Source: Neoechinorhynchus agilis (Eukaryota; Acanthocephala). Taken from it: a stretch of 64,000 nucleotides of DNA. Shown here in pieces: positions 35,101 to 47,097 of the stretch. Below the pieces are notes generated by a model. It worked only from the letters and a program-made list of their open reading frames with translations, had not been told where the DNA came from and did not search any database. A program made the position numbers and the translations under genes. Numbering within the stretch: position 1 is the first letter of the stretch; each line of letters begins with the position of its first letter. The stretch spans positions 15,376,001 through 15,440,000 of the forward strand of contig CM121342.1 in the NCBI GenBank assembly GCA_051530055.1, given 5' to 3'.

Positions 35101-38100
35101 TTCTAGTGCGTTTAGTAAACCTGAATTTACATGATTAGCTCTATTTTCTGTCTACTTTCAGGGTGTAATTGAAAGTGGATATTTGTTTTTATAATCGAGC
35201 GACTTCTATTTTTTGGTATAATTTTTGAGCCATTTAACGTACTCTCAATCTTATATCTGCTTTCCTTATATCAGACATTTTTCTTACCTTGTATGTTCCT
35301 ATTTATTAACCCAAAACAATCTAGCCGATGACTTAAAATGAAAGTGTTGATTAGTAATTCGATTCGTTTGTATCACCTTGACAAAGCATGTCTCAAGTCC
35401 GTTTTCGAAGATATGATGTCTCAAGGATGTCAGATTGGCACCTTGTTAGGTTTTTGCTTCTTAACGACGATAGCCAGAGAGTTTATACGGGAAATTTTCT
35501 TCAGAAGCCTTGGTAGCACCTTTTGTTAATATCACGCTTGTGCGCACTTATTTGAAGCGATTTAGTTGAACTCTTGTTTATTCATATTTCTTCAAAGATT
35601 CCTTTCTGAGTTATCTACACGATCACCAATACAGTGATTATCATGTTTGCGTAAACAGATGAAGTATAGGTAGAACTAAAAGCTCTATCAGCCATTTAAA
35701 GTGGACTTAAGTTTTCATGCATAAAGATATTTTATTGATTTTTATGATCATCTGCATTTTTGAATCCATATCGCATTGAGCACTAGTTGTACGGCATTGT
35801 AGCACAGGAAAATCTCTTTCAGTCGGTTTGCTGAGCATTTTTACCAAAGTGAAAAGTGTGAAAACAATCGCTTTCCTTTCTTAGAATCCGATTTTTCGTC
35901 GTAGATAAAGATTCTAGCTGTTATGTTCATATTGTGGGACATCACTTGTCTTACCGTTCCTCTTGTAAAATGAACGATTTCTGCATTTTTTCATTGCAAC
36001 TCATGATTGTTCCAACTTTTTTCTTATAATATCCGGCAATACGTTTCCAAACGTGTCTTAAATTGCAAATCAACTCCATATAAGGAAAGTTAGCGCCTCG
36101 CAAACAATTTCCATCCGTATATGCGAGGACAATCCTTAAAACAAAATGTCAGCAGCCTCTTGCTTTTGAAATTTTCTTTACATTGACATTTTAATCTATT
36201 CAAAGCATATTTATGCGGCCCACTGTGTACTCTAAAGATTTCTTCCTTGATTCCAAAACATCTGAGTATTCCAACACAGAACCATCGTTTCAAGTTGAGA
36301 AGTCTTACAAGCGCTCTACGTTAAAGAAATGTTTCACTCACATGTCTGACTGCACAATACTGCAGTTCTCGTTAGCAGCTTTTAGAGAAGTTATTCCATG
36401 CGAAAGTTATTAAAAGCAACTTGAAAAGATGACTAACTTCAGACAGGGACACGAGAATCAGGTTTCCTCCCTAGATTACTTTCCCACTTTTTAAAGACCT
36501 TTCAGCTGGCTTGAGTACACGAAATTGAAATGAGTTTTGACCCGTTTTGCAGAAATGCGAATGCTTATTGTGTAACCGATACGTTGAATTAATTTGTTTC
36601 TATCAAGAATTTTTTGCCTCTTGGGAAATGAACTAAATTACTCGATTTCTAAAATCTCTTTAAAATAACTCTTGTGTAAACGAAATTTCTATTCTGTGCT
36701 TCGCCTTTTCGAGTGCAAAACTTTTGGTCTGAGTGCTGTAAATGAAGTCGTGCTGTCCGCGTAATGAGTTTTGTTTTGCTGTGTTATTTTAAATTTATCT
36801 GAGTTTTAACTTTTATAATTACATGGATTGTATTTGTGAGCAACTAGGACAACATGAACATTTCGACTAACACTCCACAAGTTTTGACCGCTTATTATGG
36901 AAAAAATTAATCATTGAAGAGAATTTTGCAATAGGTATATTTAGTTTTGTAGGGTGGTTCGTAAAAATCTTCTTTAAATCATTTTATTACATTCCCATAA
37001 GGTATTCCTAAATCCGTACAAGCGAAATTGATAGCTGTAGTTTCTAACAATACCATTTACTTTTAAGAAGTTTGATCAATTTAAAAACAAAACAAAAATT
37101 TTGGTTGAGAAATTTTCACAGAAATGTTTGCTAATAGTCCGAAACTGTTTTCGCGTTCGAAATAAGTAAAGAAACTAAATATTTTCCCAGTGTTTTTCAC
37201 AGTGAAACTTGAGATGATATAAATAGTGCGCAAACTATACCTTTAAATTTGACATGCACTTGATCCATGGCGTAAACCCGACGTGCAACAGTTGACCTTC
37301 CTAAGACTTACGATCAATGGACGTCTGGCGCGTGACCAGACTAAATGAACTTAAGTTTGTCTCCCAATTTTCCCGCTTCACTTGCCCCTTCTCCTGTCGT
37401 CCTAATATTTACAAAGTCTGTATTGTTCTTGATATGCGTTCGGGGGTGCCCTACCTTCTACGACCGCAACCAACCATAATTGTCTTCCAACATTCGTCTT
37501 TACTTAGATCGGCTCTACAATCTACATACAAGTGAGAATAATATCCTTTTAATTTGGACTGGTTATCGTCGCACTCTGGATCAATCAAATCAATTTTTAA
37601 TATTTGATCATCGAGCTCGACAACTCATCAATTGGATCGAGTCAACCGAGTACAGCCTAAATGAATCGCGACTTCTGCAGAACAAATGCGCTGAACATGA
37701 AACCGAACATAGTTTACTTCTGAAACAACACGAGGACTTTGGACGATTGGTCAGAACCCTGCGTGAGAAAAAGCGTACTATTCAAGACTTAATCAATATC
37801 GCAGATAATTTGGCCGATGTTGAGCATCGATATGCTGGCGATGTTAAATGCCTATGTTCTCAGGTCGAGTTTAGGTTCGCTCAATTTATTCTTGATGTCG
37901 AGAAGGAGAAACAACGAATCGAAGAAAGTATTGGCTTTGTTCAACATGAACCCATAGACATAAGTTCTCAACAATGCCAAACCGGAAATGATCAAAACTG
38001 GCCGCCTTTCAATAAGAGAGATGGCCATGGACGAAAAAGACGGCACGATTTCATCGTTGCTGAACTCCTTCAAACCGAACGGGCCTACGTAAATGACCTT

Positions 38101-41100
38101 CAATGCTGTATAAATGTTGGTTCTGTTTGCAATTGGAAAAATTCATCGCTAGTTTTGATTTAGGTATATTTAAAAGCGTCGAGATCCGAAGATGCTCCCG
38201 ATTCCGTTAAGAACCGCGAAACGTCGATTTTCGGAAATATTGAGGATATTTTTGCTTTTCACAATAAGTGAGTATTTTATAACTTAAAGGGTCAATTTTG
38301 ATTGTTACAGGATTCCTGCGGAAATGTTGCCTTTTTTCATGGGAATCAATGCATAGTGTGTTTTAACGGCAAGCTTCAACCTCTCTCGGTTTCCAATTGT
38401 GGAAACCTTAGGTGCTTATATTCCTAAATGATTTGCACGCCTTATACTTAGCTGTAGGTTTAGATCGATCGATAGAACGTTCACAGTTTTCAAAGTATAT
38501 TTGCTTAACGTCGCAACTGTGGGTTGCGTTAAAATTATTTGACATTAGAATTAATTGATATCATTTTTCGTTTATTTTCGGTCTTTATTACCCTTATTGT
38601 GCATAGTAATTCACGAAACCTTCTCATTTCGCCACAAAATTACGAGATCTTTTGAGATGTGGTTTCAAAGAAGTTCATTAACTTTCGCAATGTATCATCT
38701 GTCTATAACATTTTAATCGGAAACTTGACATTATCTTTTCTGACGGATACTCTAACGATTTCATGGAGCCCTGAATAAGGATTTGACATTATGACCGTTT
38801 GTGAAAATGTCAAGGTATTGAGTGCCATTTTAAGATGGTTGGAATAATGTGGCACAAAGTGGCATTACTATGTAATAACTTCGCTCTTTCCATTTGCAGT
38901 GTATTCTTAAAAGAACTAGTTCGCTACGAGTCTATGTCAGAGGACATCGGCCACTGCTTCGTTACAACATGGGTAGAAAGGATCCCGATATACGTTTCCT
39001 ATTGCATGAACAAAGACATGAATAATTCTGTGCTGGACGATCGAAGTCTAATGCAATTCTTTGACTCCGTTCACGCATGTCACCAAAATCCACCGATCGA
39101 ACCGATCGGATCGTTTTTGATTAAACCCGTTCAGCGAATAACCAAATACCAACTTCTTCTAAAAGATTTAATATCAAGCAGCTTGGGGCAAATTGAGGAA
39201 CTGCAGGAAGCATTAGATTTGATGCTTCAGATCCCACGGAAGGCGAACGACGCGATTCATTTTAATTATCTTGATGGATTGATTGAGGACGGGTTCAAGA
39301 AGGAGCAACTAGGTGATGTCATCAAGCAAGAATCGTTTCTAGTTTGCGATAACAAACAAATGTTTAAAAAGCTTAAAGAAAGGCGACTCTTCCTATTCGA
39401 AGTGGCGTTAATCTTTGCGAAGGAGGTTAAGTCTAGCAATGGTGGAACTCGGTATACGTATAAAACTAAACTTTTAACGGCTGAACTCGGTCTCTCTGAA
39501 CACATTGAGAATGACAATCTCAAATTTTCTCTATGGACTAAGAATGGGCCTCTCAATGATCACAAGTTGGTCTTGAAGGCGCCGAATCTTCACGTGAAAA
39601 ATGAGTGGATAAAGGCAATTCGTGATATTGCTCAAAATAGGTTTTTATACGGACAATCACGTTTGTCTCGTGGAAATGGAATGTTTTTATTGACATCCGG
39701 ATCATCATCATCTGCAAGTTCGTCTCTATCAGTGGCCGTGCCAATCGCGCCGATCGTTCGAAGACGACGTCAAGAGCGTCCTGCAACCACATCGATTTGT
39801 TCATGGGCTTCCACGGACAGTAACCCAATACTTCAATCCAAAAATGCTCAATCTGTTTCTCATGGTCTTAACATGGCACCCGCCGACAAAACGTTCGAGC
39901 GGATCAATAATGTTCGAAGGCGTAAAAGACGAAAGCGGGCTATTGTGGCAAGTGGACCTTTTGTATCGGCAGTAACAACAAAGTGAGTTTTGTTTTGTAA
40001 TTTTGCCTACAATTGAGATGATACCCTAGGCGACGAGTAAAAAGATGGGCTGCTAATGGGAATTGTGCATTCAAGTCCTTGAAGGTATACACTTCGGTGC
40101 ATAGTAATCAACTTGACGAACACATGAGAAATAGTATTTTCGTATGAGGCCCCTCAACCATAGTCGCACCCAGCACCCACAAATCTATAAGTATGTCTTG
40201 GTGTGTAAATACCAGCACGCAACATCGCACACCCACATCCCGACTCAGACACATTCACATCCTACCAATATATATGGCCTAGCCAACTCATTGCTTTCTT
40301 GTCGCATTCAAACGATAATGTCGGAATCTTCTCAAACGTCGAGATCCAAGTCGTTGTTCCCGGGGAGTACTGCAAGCAACACGAACATTTCTCCGGCCAA
40401 AGGTTTCCGACGGAGCGTTTTCAACTTGTTGAGAAGATCGCTATCAACAGCTCACGATATTCTGCCAAAAACTTCTCGACCACCGCTGGTTGGTAATCTG
40501 ATATAGGTTTTAACAAATCACATTTAAATAGTCCATCAATGTTTGCTATAAAGCACCGTTGCTCAAACGCACACTCCATGGTGCACTCCGTTTTTGCCTT
40601 CAGACAGACTTCCCTTCTGTCATTCCAACAATATCTAATTATAAACTTCTCTTTTGAGAATCTACCAACATAAAGCTTGGATTCTCGTGTAAAACATCAG
40701 AAATGGTGCCAACTTCCTTGTGCTTTTCGTCGCCTTTGTGTCACACGATTACTACTTGAAGTTTGACGAAAAGAAGGTTACTTTGGAAACGATTGACAAA
40801 ATTCACTGTCCCAAAAACTTTTCAAAATGTTTCATTCAAATCTTTGTCATTTTATTGTTCAAATTGTCCTCAGGGCACGCCAATGTCACTTTCAATAACT
40901 ACCGGGAGACGAAAATATATTTTAAGCGCTTGTTAATTTGCATTCGAATGTGCAATTTTTAACAAATAACGGCGATTCAAAACGTATAAAGTCATTAATT
41001 CTCGGATTTTTAGAACATTTTTTCGTCCTTCGAATTCGCTTAAATGTTTTCCATCGTGCCGATTTAAATTTGTATGATCCCATCGACACTGCATACTTTT

Positions 41101-44100
41101 TCATTGCGTCTTGTGGGCACTATGAATGAAATTCGGTGTTTTATTAATCACTACCAATGTATTATGCCGCATATAGTTCACCAGCACTAATGTCAATTCA
41201 TTTTAGCCCTGCCGACTCTTGTTTCTTTTACGACCTTCCTTCACTCCTTGCTAATCTTCTTAGGCTGCGCGCTTAAGACTTTCCTAGGTAACAATAACAA
41301 AAATAGGGAAAAATTGCTACATATCTTCGGTCTAATAACTGTCCAAATGTACCGTTTAGTTATAGATATAAGAACTTTTAAGTCATCCTTGCCCAGTTTT
41401 AGTTTTTTAACTTAATTCAAGGTTACTAATAACATATCGGTTTATTTCTATTTATCCAATTTTTGTACGAATATAATTTTCCTTGGTGTGTCATTTACTT
41501 GATTTGTTCGAATTTTTGCCTATCTTAAGTTTAAAAACAGAATCGCGATTGCACCCAAGATGTTTGCAACTGGCAGATTAGCTTTTCCTACTAATGAATG
41601 GCGGCATTTGTATGAATTCATCGTCCCTTGGGAAATAAAGATGCTAACAAAGCGGAAGTTGACGGAATCCCTGATCCTAAATGGAGCCATAATTATTTTA
41701 TATCATAACGTACGCTTACAACTCTTCACTAAAAGAGTCCATAACTCATTTTAGTGTCATAGCTACCATCTGTTCTGCCTCTCTCAAGCCCAGGAAGCTG
41801 TTTTCCCATTCGGTTCCACCGATACATGGCTTCTTACTTTGGATTTTCACGCATTATTCAGCTCTTGTGTTTGTTGGTAGCTGCCGCGCTGCTTAAACAC
41901 AAGCAAGATTAATCCTGTATCTTATTTGAAATTCAAACAGATCAACTGCTTTGCCGTTTGCTAATCTCCACATCCGGCGCCCAACTCATTTCTCCGCTTC
42001 TTGGTTGCAATGATCGTCATCCAACACGTTATTGCTTCATTGCCCTAAAACGGGTTTAAGAAAAACGAAGGAGAACAACGGAGAAACACATCATAATCGC
42101 AGCAAACTTAGTTTAACATTCTTATAGATTTGTGTGTGGTGCTTTCGTGCAGAAAACAAGCATTTATGGATAAATTCTAAAATGCTAGCTATCATATCAT
42201 TCATTCGCCGTCGTTTCACCTCTTCACAGACTTCACAAAAAAAACAAGATGATGAAGACCACAAACAACTGAGCAAAGAAGCTGGTACAGTTATATCGAG
42301 TAAAAACCGCTATCTGAGTTTGAAGGAAAAACTTATGCCGTTGGATACGGGGAAAAATGCACCCGTGGTAAGCGTTTCTTGTTTCATTTTGATGCATTTT
42401 TATTTTGTTCATAAAATTTATTAGTTAGAAGATCGGGATCCCGATAGCTTAGCGTCCTACAGACAAGCCATTTCTAATATTATATGCGAATTGAAGGAGA
42501 CAGAACGAGAATATGTTCGACAATTGGCTGCACTGGTAAATGTAAGTTTCACACTTCGAAGAAAAAAGTTACTTCAAATTCAAAAAATGCGCTTTTAAAT
42601 AAGTAAACACTTTAGTTGCACAATTATGAAGTCTTTATACAAAATTATCAAATTTAATTACAGGAGATCATTGATTCAGAATTTCTATTGGTTGCCGCAA
42701 TGAAAATTTGACAGTGTTGCGATTTTGACATTTTATCTTCGGGATTGCTCCTGAAGTCGAAATTTAGCAGAACTTAAATTATCTGTATTTCTGAATTGTG
42801 AATAAAGATGACTAAAATAGATTATTATTAAAATTTGCGTTTCACGTATATCATTAAAAACAAATCGCTGTTCGTTTACGTAGGATACATGATTCTTTAA
42901 AAATAAATATAAACTTTTGGATGTGGTGATCATGCTGAATTAAAATATTTCGCGGCCTGGCATAATGATTACCACATCTCCAACTCTATCATCCGAAGGA
43001 TTTTCTTTGGATGAATAAAAACATACGCCTCGATGTTTTGTCAAACAAAATTTTCTATGAAATAATTCAACCTTAAAAAGAGTGGTTTATAATAATAACA
43101 CGTTTTATTTGTTAAAGCACCAAAAAAAGGGCCCATGTACCTTTGGTTTCACAATGTACTTTTGTGTCTGAACGTAACTTGTTTAGACTTATATCCATCC
43201 TAAGGATATTCACGTGAGGAAACCGGTCCAACTTCAATCTCGCGAGAAACATGCATATGGGAATATTGAACAAATATATGAGCTCCATAGAGACAAAATT
43301 CAGACTGAACTCAACAATTGTGGTGAAAATATGGAGAACATATGTTCGATATTCCGACCAAAACGCTTTTCGCCGTATATAAAATACTACGAAAATCAGC
43401 CAAGGGCAAATCTTGTATACCTTGAATTCAAAGAATACTTTGAACAGATACGAATGACATCGTATTCAAGCAGCAATTCGTCCGATCAACTAAAGTCCGC
43501 AAAGCGTACCTCGACCTCTGATCCTATTCTACGATTGGATCTTGCTGATTTATTGATTCTACCTACTCAACGTCTTCCCCGCTATCGTCTTCTTTTACAG
43601 ACAATCGACAAATACGAACGACGTATCCAACTCTGTTTGCCCAACGATGAACCGAGTCGAAAGGCTCTAGAAGCCATCAGCATAGCTCTCAAAGTTCTAG
43701 ATGAAGTTATCCGAGAAGCTCAAATGTTTTTACACTTATCACACCTTGAAGGATTTCCTACTAATCAATCACTACTAACCCTTGGAAGTCTTCTTAAACA
43801 CGGTCAACTTACAGTTAAACAACTACCCATCCATCATGTAAAATCACTAGCAGCAACAGTATCAGGCACTCCGCAGGCTGTTTCGGCATTTTTGTTCACA
43901 CAGGCTATTCTTTTTAGCGAGGAACATCCGTCGGAATCGCGGTTTGCTACCCCAAAATTCGTTTAGATCTGTGATGTTCACACAAAGATCTTGGGTTTCA
44001 TCTCAAATTTAAATTAATCTGAGAAAATCGTACAGATGAGATCATACGGAGGTTAAATATTTGCTTGCAGTTATCGTCGCAACTTTTCAACATTGCAATC

Positions 44101-44880
44101 TTGAATTAAATTATTTTCGTACAGTTATCGCTATATTTTTTATTGAAGTTAAATGAACTTAACTAGTAATTAAATTACAAGTGAGAATGATATCTCCTTT
44201 TGAGCTTTTTTTAGTTTCAAAAAGCTAAAAATCTCCCCTCTGTTTTTACCGGCGATATTATCCTTACTTTGAGTTATACATCAATTATTCTCGTCGAAAT
44301 GTCCTCTTCGGTGCAGTAGTTACTGGATAGTTGGTTCTTCTTTTCATCCTCATGAGCATCACAGAAGTACATGTTTCACGTTCGAATGAATCAAATTTCG
44401 TTTGAGAAATTTGTCGATTTTCCTAAAGATGTAGATTCGAAGCTTGGATTTTACCTAGAGACCGTAAGGACGCCCGATACATCGCAGCAACAGACTCAAA
44501 TCGCACTGAACTGTACGTGCTCGAGTGCAGAAGAGCGCGATAGCTGGTACTCGGTCATTTACGATCAGTTAAAAAACCAGAACGATTTCATTAGTGCGCT
44601 CACCCATCCGAATACGAAGCCAAGAACTTCGCAGGAGCAACAGAATAGTGGATCACTCCTTTCTTCGCTCACTGGATCCGTGCCCGATAGAGCAAACGTA
44701 ATCGCTGATTATGTAGCTGTCAAAGAAGATGAGATATCCGTTCACGTGGGCGAAGATGTACAAATTCTAGCAGCTAATCAAGAATGCAGATTCTTTGTTC
44801 ATCGTCCTGCGAACGCTCATGGACCTGCTGCTGAAGGATGGGTTCCGGGTGACATTCTATGGACTGATGGACCCGTGTAA
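29169..44880 (+). CDS. trio: Trio/UNC-73/Kalirin double Rho guanine-nucleotide exchange factor
   Basis: Activates Rac/Rho GTPases in axon guidance and cytoskeletal control. First exon seen, 29169-29282, ends the Sec14 domain (VGGTLDFDQSSW). Exons 29336-29785, 29867-29998, 30047-30268, 30693-30827, 30884-31003, 31059-31160, 31258-31335, 31398-31867, about 31912-32133 (two pieces), 32179-32373, 32939-33134, 33193-33305, 33364-33835 and 37508-38115 encode helical spectrin repeats. DH1-PH1 spans the end of 37508-38115 (DFIVAELLQTERAYVNDL), 38164-38267 and 38900-39982 (SFLIKPVQRITKYQLLLKDL). Linker exon 40030-40084 follows. DH2-PH2 uses 42153-42367, 42425-42541 (ICELKETEREYVRQL), 43187-43960 and 44365-44880. 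The terminal SH3 reads IADYVAVKEDEISVHVGEDV and AAEGWVPG. Phases agree at nearly all joins. The first SH3 is not seen, and no Ig, FnIII or kinase domain follows. The N-terminus lies upstream. Confidence 0.93.
33836..37507 (+). other. 3.7-kb intron of the Trio gene
   Basis: Splits the spectrin-repeat region; donor a|gtaagt after LKNLLT and acceptor tttacttag before RLYNLHTSEN, in matching phase. It is some 70 times longer than the typical local intron. No transposon domain or ORF worth calling was seen inside, so it may hold regulatory sequence or an internal promoter. Confidence 0.7.
40318..40492 (+). CDS. trio: Trio linker exon or alternative first exon before DH2
   Basis: Begins with an ATG (MSESSQTSRSKS), continues through SPAKGFRRSVFNLLRRSLS, and ends at the donor g|gtaatc in phase 1. 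That phase fits the acceptor at 42152, giving a join to ENKHLWINSKMLAIISFIRR. The basic, Ser-rich text resembles the linker between the two GEF units of Trio. C. elegans unc-73 is known to make GEF2-only isoforms from internal promoters, so this may be such a start. No clear acceptor upstream of the ATG was found, which favours a first exon. Confidence 0.5.
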
Positions 44881-45820
44881 TCGGTCCTTACGATGTAGGT
44901 GTAAAATTCGAAATCTCGAGTGAGTGATATGGAGCTATATTGTCGGGTATTAAAACAAGTGTATTTTTAATAATTTAGGTGATCTTATTCCTGGCTAATG
45001 GACAAGGACTATTCATGTCACTCTACAAGGATTTATAGGTATATCTTGAAAATCCCAATATTCGAGGTTTTAAACTGGTTCTGCACAAAAAATTACTCGT
45101 TGTTTTTACATAAAAGTGTAACTTGTGCTTGTTGCTCCATGATCTTTTGTAATGAGCTTAAGTTTGAAACTTACTGATAGTGCGTCTTTCCTTGAAATGT
45201 TAATACAAAAGATTTGTAAAGAAAGTATTCAAATATTTCATGTAATATGGGCTGGGACAGTTTCGGGAAAAGATTATTTCCGATGATGCCCGAAACTAAG
45301 TAACGATATCGATCGGAACTAAACAGCTTCATTCATTGGATAGACGCAGATTATCTACAATACTTAATGACATTTTCATCATAGTACAATAAGAAAATAG
45401 TTTCTGGATCTTCCTTATAAAAACAAGATATCTAAAATAACATCGTGGTTTTTCACGCATATTTATAACTGTGCGACTTATCTCACAAGAGAGAAAAAAC
45501 ACTCGAGATACTTAGCGGATTGAAAAAGTCAATTTTGTACTTATTTCAAAAGCTAAGATAAACCATCGGACCAGGATTTATATGCTGTCAATATGAAAAC
45601 TATCAAACACTTGCAGATTTTCAACTGAAACTCAAAGCCCACAGAACTAAATCATTTGTATGAAAGCGGATCATAGTTTGGGTACCTATTGATTCACCTT
45701 TATTTACAAATCCATTAAATACATCGCTACTATTTTCAAGACAATGAAGCGGTTTACTTGAGCAACTCAAATCTCTATAAGTACATAGTTACAGTCCAGT
45801 TTCCATAGCAACTACTATCA
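44881..45820. other. Trio 3' flank
   Basis: AT-rich, no exon, repeat or RNA gene recognised. It probably includes the Trio 3' UTR. Confidence 0.4.
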
Positions 45821-45853
45821 TTGCTATTATCTACCTTTAATATTCTTCCCAAA

Positions 45854-46563
45854 ATGCCTTTAGCGATAAAAGTTTCAAGTTGTGCATTTAACGAGATTAT
45901 CCGTTTAGCGATCGAGACGAATTGTGATATCTTAAAGGTATATAAAGATATCGATCGAGAGATTAGGTTAATAGAAGACACTTCAATTAGAGCGATAAAT
46001 AACTTTAGCATGAATTTTCGACCAGAACTGGTTGAACTCGAAAGGAAAATTCGCCTTCTTGATTGCTCTGAGGTTCGACTGGCAATGGAGAGAGTGCGAT
46101 ACCCTAAAAGAGGGATTTGTTACCACCGGGAAAAGAAAGGATCTTGGGTCCGAATACGATCCATTCTTTTTTACCATATCCACTCAGTATATGTGACGAA
46201 CTGAAAAATTTTAAAAGTCTTGTAAAAGCATGTTTTGGGGTTGAAGAACTACAAGGCAGAGATGACAACGCGAAAAGGGAGGAGAGGAGCACAACAAAAA
46301 GTATTTCGGAAAAGGCTAAGAGAAAAGTAGCTAACAGTTTTCAAAATTTACTAATTCATCTAGACTTATTTGTTGCATACAGCTCGTCTGTCAGGACCTT
46401 GGGCGATTCCGGATCTCTGATGATTATCGTTGCCAATTGTCTACTTGAAACGAGATGCGTATATGCACAGTTAAAGATTCTCAACAAACGTCTCAAAAAG
46501 CCGAGTGAAAAGGATGTTTCTTCTTTCAAAAAAATCGACAAAAAATACACATCGTTTTTGTGA
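45854..46563 (+). CDS. unrecognised helical protein in two overlapping frames
   Basis: A frame from MPLAIKVSSCAFNEII (45854) runs to 46204 and a second frame from about 46117 to 46563 continues in the same direction. Both are rich in charged, helix-forming residues (DREIRLIEDTSIRAINNF; ELVELERKIRLLD; KLKILNKRLKKPSEKD-like ends). Together they suggest one protein of about 230 aa, with an intron or frame change between 46090 and 46150 that I could not place with good splice sites. Family not recognised. It could be a small coiled-coil subunit or a decayed gene. Confidence 0.4.
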
Positions 46564-47094
46564 TTTAATTTACGTTATTATTCGGAATATATGCCGAAAC
46601 TGACTTATTATGATACGGAAACGTAAATGAGAGCATGTGAAATTTAAAAACATTTTTATGTTCACCTTTGCAGTTCATAATACGCTGATAGAGTATTATT
46701 TTCACATTCTCACTTTAGAAATATATTGCATAAAACCTTTAATGTGTGCAGTTAGTTTTTTTTACCACCATTGGCATCGGAAATTGGCTTCAGGGTAGTA
46801 GCATTTGAATACTCAGTTTGACCTATCACGATTAGCACAGCCCTCTAGTTTTATGGATGAAACTCGTGACATCTTAGGAAAAATCAATGACATAACAAAC
46901 CCATCAAGAATCATTTTCGGAATTACACGGACTTCAACATTTATGGTCCCTCGGTGTTAATCTAAAAAATTGTCAAGAAGTGTAAACGTCCGACGGCGTC
47001 TCGCTGTACAGGTGGGGGCACATCTCTTTATATTTAAACTTAAAGTGTGCGCTAGATTAACGGACCTTTACAAACTAACAACACATCTTCATCG
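46564..47094. other. spacer before the transporter array
   Basis: No gene, repeat or RNA feature recognised. It contains the likely promoter of the first SLC17-like gene. Confidence 0.35.
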
Positions 47095-47097
47095 ATG

